A stretch of 64,000 nucleotides of DNA, from positions 992,001 through 1,056,000 of the forward strand of contig CAJQUW010015437.1 in assembly GCA_907163375.1 (NCBI GenBank), given 5' to 3'. Both the position numbers and the translations under genes were made by a program. A model generated the notes under the pieces. It was not told where the DNA came from, did not search any database, and saw only the letters and a program-made list of their open reading frames with translations. Each line of letters opens with the position of its first letter. The first letter of the stretch is position 1. The DNA comes from Prostheceraeus crozeri. Lineage: Eukaryota; Platyhelminthes; Polycladida; Euryleptidae. Positions 21,340-33,059 of this stretch are shown piece by piece.

Positions 21340-21560
21340 AGATAGCTAAATGTCGCCCTGGCGGTCAGAGTACAACGTTGAGACGAAAGGCAACCACTTG
21401 GAAACATGACGCAGAGAGGTTTCACAAGGATTAACATTGCCAACGTCCCGTGCAGTACTCATCGCCACGGACTTCACCGCTGTCTCGAAAGAACGCCCAC
21501 CAACAGAAAGTATGACACCGAAAATCTCCGTGACTTGCACCGTCAATGACCGTCAATGAG
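21340..21560 (+). repeat. Diverged tandem duplicate of an inner TIR segment
   Basis: Aligns with 21,690-21,880 of the right TIR at roughly 70 percent by eye. For example, the segment ending AAAATCTCCGTGACTTGC lines up with AAAACTCTCCGTGTCATGC. It indicates an older duplication of TIR sequence just inside the present repeat. Confidence 0.6.
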
Positions 21561-21568
21561 GTTGGCAA

Positions 21569-23469
21569 GTCGTTGCCTTGATCAGCTTGCTAGCAAGCCG
21601 TGGAGAGGGATAGCAAGCCGTGATTCAGAAGCGTTTTGCAATGGAGATGTTTAGGTGCCACCCATGACAAGATAGCTAAGACTCAACCGATTGGCGTTCA
21701 AAGTGCTACGTTGAGAACTGTGTCAAATGCCCAACATGAGACATGAGTTGCCCCAGCGGTTTCGGTCTAAACTATGACACACTCCCTTGCCGCACTTATC
21801 ACTACGGCATCGTCCGCCGTCCCGAAGGAACACCCTGTCAGTGGAATACTACAGCAAAACTCTCCGTGTCATGCTCGCTTTCAGTGAAAAGCCGCTTGTA
21901 TCATGGAAAGACTGGCTTGTACACACTTATACATGCCTTCATTGACTTCAGCAGGGTCGAAAACCCCAGAAAACCTCCAAAAATAACGAATTTAAATTTT
22001 TCAACTTTTTAGCACTACTTATGAAATTTTGCAAGTAGTCTGTAAATATAGGGCTGATCAATAGCTATCGAATCTTTTTTGAATCAAGTCACAAGGACTT
22101 GTAGAAGCAAAGTTACATGCCTTTAAAGTTTTGGAGTCCTTTATGGCCTGGACACTAAGGCCATCTCCTGGCTAACCTTTAAGTCTGACGCCTTAGCTGA
22201 TATCAGCAATGAAATTTTCTAAGTCGGTTTCCTACGCAAACCTGAAATTTCGAATGTCCGATGCTATCATCGAAGCTTCAGAGAGACGACCTACCTTTGA
22301 CAATCGCTCTCGTCCTAATGAAATGTCTCATTCGGTTCCCAGCTTATATAGTTTGTGGTGATGAGGTGATGACGTAATCTCCATCATCCAAAACTTTAAA
22401 CACTTCTATCTCCGGTTCTAGTGCTCCGACTGACTTCAAATTTTGACAGTCACGTTTTCTCGCTCTCACCTTTCATTTAAGCTATCCCTCGACTCTCTAC
22501 AATGACCAGAAGCCGAGTTGAAAAACTCTCGTTTCTTCAAGGGTTTCAAAATCTTGGAAAATGTGTAAACATTCGATTTTAAACATGCTCTCATTTGGAA
22601 ACGAAACCTTCCACAGATCTGAAAAGATAGGATCCTAGAGAACAAAGTTCGGTCTTGCCCCTAAAAGAAACCCGAGCTCTTCATTCACTTCCATTCCTGA
22701 GTGAGTCGTCAACAAAGGTGGCCACAATTTAACATTTTCACGAAAAAATCCCGTGTGGAGACCCAGTGTGAAGAAACTTTTCGACTTTTTCTCTCCGATT
22801 TTCTTGAAACTGACCCTCTAAATGCAGAATTGCACGCTGATTCCAAATCTGGTCTCCGTTTTCCCATCCGAGCACTCCTTCATGCCGAAAAACGGACTTT
22901 CGTTCACCCGCTAGATCCATTTTCATAAAAATTCTAACTCCGTCGTTTTTTCGGTGATGGGCAAAAATCTTAAAGTCACTCTCACACCTCAACACACGAA
23001 TGGTGAGACACGCCGTTTTTTCCACTGAATTCGTCTCACTCTTAGCTTTCAAACGAGCTATTGCACGACTTTCTACCCTCTCTAGAACCAAAGTTGGAAG
23101 TCTCGTCCAGAGGGGGGGGGACGTCCTCAAAATTTTTTCTCTGCGATTGAGCTGGAAGCAACCTTCCTAACCCAAAATTTCACGTAGAGTCCGAATCTGC
23201 CCTCCGTTTTCCCATCCGAGGCCTCCTTCATGCCGAAAAACGGCCTTTCTCATCCCAAAACGACCAAATCCCACCTTTTCTAACTCTGTCATTCCTAGAT
23301 TCCTACCCTTGCCGCCTTCCTTCCTTCCTTCCTTCCAGAGGGGGGAGGGAACGCTTCCCTCCTCACGGACCCATTCCTCCCAACACATCCTTGGCGGCTT
23401 CCTTCCATAGTGGGCTGTGTCAGCATGATGACTCATCGTTGCACATTTTGGCCTTGAATTTGTCACGGG
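21569..23469 (-). repeat. Polinton right terminal inverted repeat
   Basis: Counterpart of 8,451-10,074. It is about 280-340 bp longer, because one segment (about 22,895-23,240) bounded by two direct copies of CCGTTTTCCCATCCGAG is present only here. A further short duplication lies near 21,590-21,620. Otherwise it is nearly identical. Confidence 0.9.
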
Positions 23470-23571
23470 ATTGCTACTTATCTCCAAGTCTCGAATTCTT
23501 CTCCAATTCCGGAATCATATGCATCATTTTGCAAAAGTGACAACATAACCTAAGTAACTTGGTAAACATGT
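23470..23571 (-). CDS. Exon 2 of the nuclease-like gene, cut by the Polinton
   Basis: Acceptor GTATTTCAG before 23,571, phase matching the donor at 23,920. Reads HVYQVT, a TAG stop, then VMLSLLQNDAYDSGIGEEFE followed by TWR and a TAA close to the Polinton end. The A-Y-(D)...F-E-x-W pattern is what the family shows between the HLxRTR block and the NPTFxFW block, so identity is reasonable although the block is short and broken. Confidence 0.6.
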
Positions 23572-23920
23572 CTGAAATACAATACTTGGGTATATATAAA
23601 TGTACCGAAACATGCTTAGCGTTTGATTTAACTTGTAGCAGCAGTTGTAAAGTTGTATGATTTATTTCCGACATTACAAAGAAATTTGGAATATATTTTT
23701 AAAGCGATGATGTATCTGTTGTAAATTACAGTCACCATAAATCATTAGTGAGATTGAACCTTAACATGAGCAATATTTACATCCATTTCTACAAATATCG
23801 CAAGTTAGTTAATAATTAACTAATAAACCATTTATTTAATTCAACATTCAAAATTCAAACATAACTTTTTATGTGCTATTTCTTTGAAAAGTTGCAAGTA
23901 AAACCCATTGCTTAACTCAC
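23572..23920. other. Intron 1 of the nuclease-like gene
   Basis: 349 bp, AT-rich, GT (CTCAC on the plus strand at 23,916-23,920) to AG. Nothing else seen. Confidence 0.65.
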
Positions 23921-26104
23921 CTTGTTCGCTTTAAATGTGTCACTTTGAGGAATGAGTCAGCTGTTCCAGTTTGTGCAACTCCGGCTTCAACAATAGCATT
24001 GGTCCATCCAGATGAGTCTAGCAAAGTCCCAGCCATTTTCCAAAGTGCCATTTCGATATGTAGGCCGCCCAACATGACAACAAACTTGTTTTCCCCATAT
24101 AAATGTGGCCACTTCCATTGGATGCTCTTAGCAATGGCATAAAGGGACTGATCAAATGTACAGCAAGGTATCTGACCACGGTTCAGAAATGACACACAGT
24201 CTCGTACCACATCCATGGCATGCTTTATCATAGAAGCTGATGTCGATTTCTCGTGGAATATTGGCAACATTTCCAGTCTGAGCGTCTTTGGCAGAGTGAT
24301 ACGCTGCCCAACTAACTACGTCACTTTGTGTCATTTCATACTTCATGAGTGACTGCACATGATCGGTCCACTGCTTTTCCTCATCCATCGAAACCTGAAC
24401 TAAGTCAGAAAGAGAATCAGAGTGACTAGATTCAAAACGTGGGGCCTCGATGCTATTAAAATTGAGCTGTACATCAGGAACGGAATAATATTCGTCAACA
24501 GTGACATCACTCGCTACGTCAGTGACTGGAATTTTTGGAACTTTGCGCTTTTCGCCATCGGCTGTTATAGTTTGGAAAAGAGAAATGCCAGTGCCATGAA
24601 AAGAAGAAGTTGCAGTTGTCGAAGTAAAATTGTGATCAATATTATCGACAGCTGCTACTGTAAATAAGCGCTTTTGCAGATTTGTGGGACAAACGACCCC
24701 ATCTTCACTATATCGTTGCCTTACAGATCGGGATAATTCTTCCTCTATCTGAAGTACTCTGTGATACGAAATTCCTATACCAAGCTTGTGCAGAACATTG
24801 ATGATTTTCTTGCTACGAGTATTAGCATGAATGCTCAAACTAAGATGTATAAGTAGAGGATGTTCATGTTGTCTGTTTCGCTTGTGAGTTGTTGGCGATG
24901 TCGTTCTGAATGTCTTCTTGATGTTGAGCATGATCAGTTGACATATTGTCAGACATGCTTGTGAGTCTGTATTGTCATCGTCATAGGTATCTTTACCGTT
25001 AATCAGTAAAGAAACGAAACTACGAATTAGTTCAGGAACACTTTCTTTTTGACTATTTGAAGATAGACTTCCATCGAAGTCCCTTTGCTCTGAGTCCAAC
25101 ATTACTCGTCTTAGCATCCGAGAAGTCTTGATGAATGCCTTATAATCATCTTTTTTGGCTGCATCGGGAAAAGTTCTACGCAGTATTTTTGACATATTGA
25201 AAACAATCAATGAGTTCCGACCATCAAATTGGGAAGTTGCATTTTCGAAATAAGTAAGAATTTCGTCCTTTAATCTGGTCCTATTTACACTTCCAATGAT
25301 TTCCAAATCTTTCAGCTTGCTCTCATAGATAGTATGCAGCTCAGATAGCTTGAACACAGTCTGGACTTCTTCAATATGATCTTCAATATATTCCGTTAAT
25401 TGTAAGCGGACTGAAGCTGCTCTTTCAGTATGTATACAGTTACTTCTATCAGACAATTGCCTCATCTGAGCCCTGTGACAGTTATGATACGCAAGAAGAC
25501 AGTGTGTGTGATACTTTGCTTGTAGAGCAATAAGGTCACCGCAAGATGGCTTAGATAAAATAGAAGTATCTTCTAGATCTGAGGCCATCTTGCGTAGCCT
25601 ATTATCACTGTTTTGCGCTTCGAAATTATGAAGATTTTCCCCACTGTCGCAGAAAATGCAAGATTCATTGAAATTTATGTCATATCTCCCTATTTTCGCC
25701 TGTCTCGGAGTATCTGGTGGAGTCTGTGGTACTTCCTCTTCATCCTCAACATCACTAAATGCTGATGACCTGGACATGGAATTCTCAAGACGCTGCAGTC
25801 GTGTTGAATTGTATTGTATCTGACAGGAACGGTGCCTTTTGGCTTTATTACTCAATAACTCATGTACTGACAAATCAGAGTAATCAACTGATGCCGACCA
25901 CTTGGACAATGCCTTATATCTCTTCACATTTTTCAGAAATGTTCCGTAGGCTGCAATTGCCTCGGAATATTCCCTACAAGTGTTGTTGATTGGACAGCGA
26001 AGTTTCTCAGTGGTTATCTTTTGACAAATTATGCATTTATCCCAACGCATGTTTTGGTTGCCCTGAATTCTGAAATACACCCACAATAAGTAGTAAATGG
26101 ACAC
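23921..26104 (-). CDS. First large exon of the nuclease-like gene (N-terminal Cys/His region), frameshifted
   Basis: About 700 codons. A likely start is the Met at 26,050 (MRWDKCIICQKIT); the open frame continues upstream but an acceptor-like TTCAG lies there. Marks: CIICQ...C, KRHRSCQIQYN, CIFCDSGENLHNF, DLIALQAKYHTHCLLAYHN (paired Cys/His, zinc-binding type). Further on come GRNSLIVFNMSKILRR, HHRVL-like helices, then TFDQSLYAIAKSIQWKWP, GGLHIEMALWKMAGTLLDSS and GTADSFLKVTHLKRTR. Donor ACAAG|GTGAGT. The frame changes near 24,270 between NVANI/LPIF and the AMIKH block with no intron, so this exon is frameshifted. Confidence 0.8.
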
Positions 26105-29100
26105 ACGAGGTTATTAACTTTCATCGCCATATTTCATCAAGATGGCATATTCACATGCATGACATGAAAAATGAAATCGCCTAAGTATAAATGTATAATT
26201 AGAAATAGAAAACAGAACCTAAAATACATGAATGCAGCGTATATTGAATATATAACGATATTTGAATATATAGCATTAATTGTGACATGAGCATTATGAA
26301 ACTGGAATGACTGAAATAACGAGTTGTTAATTAATTATTGAGACGACTCTCCCCCTCAGATTATTCCAGTCCAAATCAATAAATAAATTTGGCCCAATCT
26401 GAGGCCTCAGCAGAATGGACGGTCCCCACCAGATTTGATGTCTACGAAACCAATATCTATGTAGCTATGGAGTGAGAGCCAGTGGAGGGTTGCATTTTGG
26501 AAGTGGGTGAAGGGGATATATTTTGATGTTCTGTGGCTATTACGGACTGACTGGTTCCTTAGCAGAAAAGTTTTGGCTCGATTGCAGCTTCGTTTCCTCG
26601 GTAACCTACGGTGTTTTTTGAGTACTTTCGCTAATGTTTAAAATTGTGTAAAATCTGATGTGTGATGAGGTAAAGTGATATTTAATCAATGTTCGTGTGA
26701 AGTTAGATTGAATTTGGAGCGATATTAAAAAAGTTATGGCTCGATTACGTTTCTGCCATTTTTTACAAATTACCCAATTAAGCCTAAAATGCACCAAAAA
26801 TAAACCTAAGCCTGCAATAAACCAAAAATGCAATTAAGCTAGATGCAATTAAATAGCAGAGCCGGATGCATGTACATTTTTTAATAGCCATAGTCATTTT
26901 GCGTGCATTTTACCTAGACATATTGACACCTTCGCGTCCAATCCATCGATTGCATGTGAGATAGGCAGTGTTTTAGACATATCAAACAAGATCCAGTGCA
27001 GAATTGCGCACATAGCGCTCCGGAAAGTTGAAGAAAAAATACTGAATGGTAAAATGGATGTCTCATAATTCATGTTGCTGAAATCTTCAGGGAATTGCAC
27101 GGCTTATCTTGAGTGAAATGTCTTACTCGAAACCATAAGCCATATCGGTATGGACATGAAAATGCCCCCAAACGTCATAAAGCTACTTATGCAGAAACTC
27201 AAGACAGTATTGTCTCTGCATTGTATAATCTGCTTGCTTGCTCCGACTCCACGTTCAACGTCCTTTGGGTAAATGTAAATATGTACCAGGGATGCGGAGT
27301 CGGAGTCCCGGAGTCCTATCATTTTTGCTGGAGTCAGAGTCCTATCTCGTGCATAGCTGTCACTGTCTTGATTTCAACTTTCTCCATCAAACAAAAGAAC
27401 AGAGACAGCAAAGCTTGTAATAGTTGAGGGAATGAAACGTGATTGTCTTTTCGCTCGGTGATTTATATTGAATTATAGATCATGCCCTCATTTCATTTTT
27501 CTGCACACTAGTAACGCTTTATTTTCCTGTACGTTTGCAGTCAGGTTCGTGTCCTATTCATATCATATCTCACCAAAATCAGTATCTTATTTGTTTGTTA
27601 CCATGCCTTGTATATAATTTTCCAATTAGTTTTCAATCCATTTAGCCAAAATTCAGAGCTATAAGTGACTATCTATGGTGAAGTGTTTGCTTTATTACTC
27701 ATCATTTTCACGAAATATTTGGATTATTTGGCATAATCATCTCAGGTGGCGACAGCAGAAAGAATTCCAGCACATTCCGGTAAGGCAAGAAGCGGGATTG
27801 CGAATTGGAAAAATTAATAATTTTTTTAAAATGCGTCAGTCTAATTTGCAGATAATGCGGTACTACGCTTACGACTCAGTTCTACCAACGTCAGCATGCC
27901 AGCTACAGAGGACAATTGTTTGCGGTAAGATTTTCAGAGCTCGCAATAGGACAGCGACAACAGTGTGACAAGGTAAGGAACATTGAAACACGAGTGAATT
28001 TCCGCCGATTGACACACTCGACGTCATTCATCAAGTATGCTCCTGATATTTCAGTGATATCTGATTCGTTTTATTCTTACATTGTTGATCATTGGTATGT
28101 AATCGTGCGGTCAATTCAACTACTTTATGATAAGGAAAATGTATGAACAGATTGCTTCCGGAGATGCTGTTCTTGTCTATTTATTGAATTTTCGAGGAGC
28201 GCAACTTTGACACATGGACGAATTGTCATGTACGACATGTTTAAAAAATCTTAGCAGCACTTTGCGTACAGTAGATCTGAAGAACTTGCATATCTACATG
28301 AACATGAAATATTAAAAATAATTTTTTAAAATTTATTATTGTTAAAGATGCTTTGTGCATGTGTCAAAGTCGTGATCATTCTCAATAAGTCAATTAACAG
28401 GTAAAGACGGCATTTTTCATAAGTAGAATGACTGTTCAAGTGTTTTCATGATCATAGAGTAATTCAATTTTGCCGCACATATCAAGGAGTAACAATGCAA
28501 GAATAGAAGGAGTCAGATATTTCTGGAATAGGCTATCAAAAAAATACTTCAGATGAATGGGCAGTGGGCACTCAATTGAGTGCGAAATTCAAAATAATCA
28601 CGTTATTTCAAGTTCGATCGAGCGCGAAAATTGAAAATCGCACTTGATCTCAATAAATGCAAGCGCAAATAATTGCGAACGGACACGGACTGGCAGCTAG
28701 TGCAATGCCAGTGCACTAAAAAGTCAGAAAATGTGTTTGATTTAATTACTAAGCTTATAACATGGCTTATAAGAGGATCATAATAGGATTTACTATAGCC
28801 ACTTACCAAGCATTAGGTTGCAATGGAATAGTTCTTTCGTGACATAGGATTTCAACCATTCCACTCATTGAGCTGAATAGGCTGATAATAATGTCTTAAC
28901 TGCGCCTTTAACTTCTTGAACCTTCTACTGCCGGTATTTCCATTTCATTTTACCAAATGCATGTAGGCCTAAATTTTTTGAGATGCTGTACACACGCACG
29001 GCAGAACCGGGAACACGTGCCCCCTAAAAAATTAACAACTTTTCAGGCCCTTCTCCCATAATTTAATTGATGTTCAAAATTTTCAGACATCTCATTGGTT

Positions 29101-29779
29101 TTGCAGAAGCAAAGATTGCCAATGAGTGGCCAAGTAATCATTTGTCTCATTCTTAAGCTCATTATTAGTCCCATTCAATTGAAAACGATGGATAAAGCAA
29201 ACAAGTAAAAAGCAGAATGAATTTGTTTATCCCTTTGTCCCTTTATCAGTATTACACGCATGTTGGGTCTTCACTGTGGCAGGATGCAGGGTCCATTCTA
29301 CGTATAAAGAGCCCTGTGTTAGACATTGCTATTTACTCCACAGTATGCCTACTTTGCCCTCTAAATGACAAACTGGCTTATATACAATATGATACACATC
29401 AAAGCGAGTTTCACAGATATTATGTCAATTTTGCTGCTTGTATGCACAGATGAATAAAATTTCACATTGTATATTATCATGCTCATCATTATATGCATTT
29501 TTTCTTCCATTTTTACAATTATTTCATTCATTGCGTGTCAATTAAATCACGTGTGTACTCATTGAAAAATTGACAACAAAATTGCCATGGAAAAAACAAA
29601 AGAAGACAGTTCAGATGAAAAATATTTTACATAATACAAACAAAATTGACCAATGAAATTCATCGATTAATTGTCAAAATTCACAACTTTGGGACTGTGA
29701 ATTTCTGATGTTCCGTCGAATTATCTTTGACCCCACGAGTCAAAAGTCTTAGAATTTCAAAAGTTTTCACTGTGAACAG
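26105..29779. other. Intergenic, no gene recognised
   Basis: AT-rich. Open frames up to about 104 codons (for example 27,113-27,427) have no motif I recognise and overlap frames on the other strand. No repeat with clear partners in the window apart from scattered simple sequence. Confidence 0.45.
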
Positions 29780-30362
29780 TTCTGCAGATATTTCCGGTCT
29801 GGTAAACGTCTCTGGTAAAAATTGTGACTTAACAGACCGGACTATTATGCAGTTTTGAAGTAATTCCAACGGAATTGACTGATCATGATAGCAAAGCAGA
29901 AGGAAATGATATTACTTTACAGATTGCCCGTGTCATGACAGCCTTGGAGAGGTAATATTTGTTAGATTGGGAACTCGATGACCTGCTATTGCTTTCATGA
30001 ATTAGAAATATGAAATTTCAGTCAAGAAAGCACAAAGATGCGTCGACTTTTTCATGGAGGCTTCCATTATGAAACGGATCATGAAATTCCCTTGATAATC
30101 AGCTCAATTTCCGCTTAGTTTGGATGCTTATTAGCAAATATTCATTCATTTTGATATCCAACTTGTTGCATACTACTTACATAGAGGAGTCATCTCGGTA
30201 GTATATAAATTGGCAAAATTTTGACTTTTCTTAGAACTGCTCAAATAATTTTTTGGACCACGGGAGCGTAATCTGCGCAAAAAACTAAATATTTTCCTAT
30301 AAAAATTTTCACTGTATACATATACCTTTTTGAGTCGACACTCTACCTATTATATCCCTACT
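29780..30362 (+). repeat. hAT-like MITE copy 2 (right end kept)
   Basis: Aligns with 60,610-61,311 over most of its length (for example GAGGAGTCATCTCGGTAGTA and TTTTTTGGACCACGGGA in both). It ends GTCGACACTCTACCTATTATATCCCTACTCTATGG, the inverse of the MITE left end at 2,080. Its left part begins near the CCGGTCTG hairpin, and the left terminus is missing. Confidence 0.75.
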
Positions 30363-30582
30363 CTATGGTCGAAACGTTCAGATTTCTTGCTGACAATTAC
30401 TGACACGAAAGTAAGAGAGCGTTGGCTCGCAATCAGAATCGACATTTTGTGGATATCTATGAGACCCGACACTGGCAATGGTAAGCAATATGATTGAGTC
30501 ATTGTTCATTACACAGTCGGGGCATGATATGAGTCATATCATGTTGAAAATAAGACAAAATAACAAATCTGAATTTCGCGCA

Positions 30583-30651
30583 TAACTCGGTCGATGCATC
30601 TTGTAACTCGTTCGATGCACTTGCACGAACGAGTCACGCATCGACCGAATT
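30583..30651. repeat. Long imperfect palindrome
   Basis: AACTCGGTCGATGC and GCATCGACCGAATT form the outer arms; ACTCGTTCG and CGAACGAGT form the inner arms. It could fold into a hairpin of about 65 bases. Flanking ACATTTTGTGG...GGCAATG segments (30,452-30,480 and 30,652-30,700) are repeated on both sides, as in a small insertion or tandem duplication. Confidence 0.6.
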
Positions 30652-30798
30652 ACATTTTGTGGTATCTTTAGAGTCTTCTTCCAAAGTAACACCGGCAATG
30701 TCACCCGATGAGAGCACGCTATAGATAGCCGCCTCGCATTTTACACATCATTATGAGAAGGATCGGCGCTACATTCACTGATCTGGAAACGGTTGTGT

Positions 30799-31090
30799 TT
30801 ATTTGTCGTAAGAGAAGGGAGCTGACGCGGCCATGCGGCCATGAAACTCGGCCATCTGACTGGCTATTTTAGTGATATGGCGACCGTAAAAATCATGAAC
30901 GCCCAGTTGGTAAACCCACTCCCAACCATGGGATCCATGATGATAGCTCTCTAAGCCCGACACCTCATCTCCGCCTTTCAGTCGTTCATATTCACATTGG
31001 CCTATCAAGCGGGCTTTGATGCGATAACCGAGATAATGAGCGCATAATTGACGGTAAACAGCAGAAGTCTTCCTATTGATCTCTGCACAG
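30799..31090 (-). CDS. Unidentified frame opposite the kinase relic
   Basis: About 90 codons open on the minus strand: EINRKTSAVYRQLCAHYLGY, then GQCEYERLKGGDEVSGLESY and GWEWVYQLGVHDFYG. Base composition is richer in G+C than the surroundings, as in the kinase relic next to it. I do not recognise it. It may be part of the same transferred segment, or chance. Confidence 0.25.
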
Positions 31091-31652
31091 ACGAATCCAT
31101 TGTTGCAGGCGCTGAACTTTAGTTGTGAGCCCGTTCGTGAATGGATTAATGTTCATGGCACGGAAATGCTCAGTTTGAACTATTCAAAACCCCACCCGCT
31201 GCACATTCACATTCAATGTGCATGCGTCAAGCGGCGGGCAAATCAAAGTGCTAGTGCGCTCGGCACCATCTACGAACTGTCTGTTGGGGCGACATAGAAT
31301 CTGTGTGCCGCACCCAAACAACTTGGACTGCATGACTGATGCCGAGCACGCCATCTTCGAGAAGATAGCGCCTTGTTGCCCGCTCTATCACCCCAATCCG
31401 GCCGATCATTGCATCTATCTGAGAACAACGCCACGTCTATGCTATGACCGTGTCCTGCAGCGGAAATCTGCACACGAACTGCAGTCAAACGAATTTACTT
31501 TTGAATGGCTGGAGTCGTTGCACGAGCTACATGAATCCTGGCTGGCAAATGATAATTCTTCCTACATCATTGACGGAAACAGAACCCTGGATCAAGTTGT
31601 GGTGGCTGCTCTAGACTTTATTGAAACCCTTGTTAGCCCACTTGAAGACTAG
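31076..31652 (+). pseudogene. Deoxynucleoside kinase relic (dNK/TK family)
   Basis: Family marks in order: CEPVREWINVHGTEMLSLNY (the EPV-x-W-x-NV-x-G block), VRSAPSTN (ERS-like), MTDAEHAIFEKI, DHCIYLRTTPRLCYDRVLQR (the IYLRTxPxxxYxR signature with lid Arg residues), and EWLESLHELHESWL (YLxxLHxLHExWL). AATAAA follows the stop by 20 bases. Broken. In cells and large DNA viruses this enzyme phosphorylates deoxynucleosides. The segment is richer in G+C than its surroundings and shows no intron, so it could be a retrocopy or a fossil piece of a DNA virus. Confidence 0.8.
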
Positions 31653-31689
31653 TGTGTTTGTTTCTACTATGAATAAAACTCCCACTACG

Positions 31690-33025
31690 ACTTTTACTTT
31701 CCCAGTTAAAGTTGAAGGGAGAAATAACACATGTTTATTATCCATGGTCATGTTAAAGGAAATACAGATTGTTTCATAAAAAATGGATCACCCTCAAACA
31801 TCGCCTTAACTTCAACTTTGTCTAACTCCGCCAAACTTGAACGAATTTCTCTGAAATTTGGAAGATATGTCAGTTGTGCTTACTAATATCATTGTTGGGA
31901 AAAGCATGATGATGAGAGTTGTTTTGTTTTTCATTAAGATAAAAAAAAGATAAGATATGAATATTTTCCCCATTTACACAAACACCAAAATCAAACATCA
32001 CAATCATAAATTATTTTGTTTCCTTTGTATATGTTGTTTTAGTTCTAACAGCCCAAAGCCTACAAAGCAAAACAAAAATAAAGAAAAGAGTCAATCAGAA
32101 GCCATATCTAGACCAATTTTCATCCTATCAAATTCAATAATTACAGTGTGATAACTGGACTTCATGTTCAGTTGCCTTATCTGACTCGTTGCGGTGTGTT
32201 GGTTCACTCCTGCATGCTTTCAGCTATTGAGAGATCACTTACTTATTTAAAACAAAACAAAGCACAATACAAAAAATAACAATCGCATTCCACAAAGGCA
32301 AATGTCACCTGCTCGCACTAGGCCGAACTAGGGTTTTCTTTGCGAGCTACTAAACGTAGACTGTGTGTTGGTGCACAAAGGTTCAATGATGATTTAAATT
32401 GTCTGTTAGTTTCTGTCTCTCGATTCACGCAAAACCGTTCCACGCAAAACTAGCAAAATTTTGAGATGCACTAGACTCGTCTATTTTCTAAGTCCTATTT
32501 CGTAAAAGACTTATTGAGTCGAATTTCAGCTGTAATAGAGGGCCCTCTCTGACGAATTATCAGATCAGCATAGAAAAAGACTTCCGCAGATGGGCAATGA
32601 GTCATTGTCACTGGCGAAATCAATGGGATCGGGTCTCTTAGTCTGGATGAGGATCGTCCGTCTCTGAAGGATAGTGATGAGATTATGGATTATGGATTAA
32701 AATCTGATCTGGAAATTTCCGATCTCATCGGGGACAAGGGGGGGGGGTGTGTGTTGGGCTACTGGGACTCAATTCCTTTGGACTCACATGCACTACTCAC
32801 CATGGAACGCTACGCTAATGTGCATGAACTATGAAATTTTGTTTTTGTTTTTAGAGAGATCAACTGGTGAAAATGACAGAAATCACTTTGAAATCCATCG
32901 ACTTGGTTTAATAATAACACGAAACTGTGAATCGTTTTTACCACAAAGCTCATTAACAGCAGTGGTGAGGGCGTAATTTTTCTGCTTCACACTGGAGTTT
33001 GACTCGTTTGGCCATACATTTTTAA
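31690..33025. other. AT-rich spacer between the two G+C-richer pieces
   Basis: No gene seen. It contains a G-run (32,738-32,747) and low-complexity AAAC/AAAAT stretches. It may be a later insertion separating 31 kb from 33 kb, but no terminal repeats or target duplication are visible. Confidence 0.4.
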
Positions 33026-33059
33026 TTCAGTTAGGACCGATCCTGGCCAGGTACTGGTA

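Larger units (their letters stand above)
8451..23469 (-). mobile_element. Polinton (Maverick/adintovirus-like) element, broken
   Basis: A 15.0-kb element bounded by long inverted repeats (8,451-10,074 and 21,569-23,469). It has the Polinton gene set on the minus strand: minor and major capsid, adenain-like cysteine protease, packaging ATPase, integrase with chromodomain, basic core proteins. Cargo includes an IAP-like UBA-RING gene and small plus-strand genes. No protein-primed polB is recognised. About ten breaks in all, spread over several genes, so it is a fossil as it stands. The terminal repeats are nearly identical, which points to a fairly recent insertion or to repeat homogenisation. 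It lies in the exon region of the nuclease-like gene, in the same orientation. No clear 6-bp target duplication is visible. Confidence 0.9.
3154..26104 (-). pseudogene. Disrupted multi-exon gene of an uncharacterised invertebrate family (Zn finger, PIN/FEN-like nuclease, CXC-like tail)
   Basis: Six coding blocks on the minus strand (23,921-26,104; 23,470-23,571; 8,058-8,450; 5,465-6,440; 3,626-4,203; 3,154-3,426) follow one another in the order and phase of a large protein family. I know the family from many aquatic invertebrates, where it is multi-copy and has no assigned function. Four introns have good GT/AG borders and matching phases (donors GTGAGT, GTAAGT, GTATGT, GTAAAC). Total coding length is about 1,480 codons, usual for the family. 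The copy is dead: a frameshift near 24,270, a TAG and a TAA in the second block, a frameshift near 6,325-6,350 and a TAA at 5,943-5,945. A 15-kb Polinton splits blocks two and three. A Penelope fragment sits in the 1.26-kb intron. The family could be host-derived or mobile in its own right. Confidence 0.8.

Noticed and set aside
8443-23476. A 6-bp target duplication of the Polinton
   Set aside because: The flanks (ATTAAG side and ATTGCT side) agree at only three of six positions, no better than chance.
27113-27427. 104-codon plus-strand frame as a host gene
   Set aside because: No motif, overlapped by frames on the other strand, repeated GGAGTC composition.
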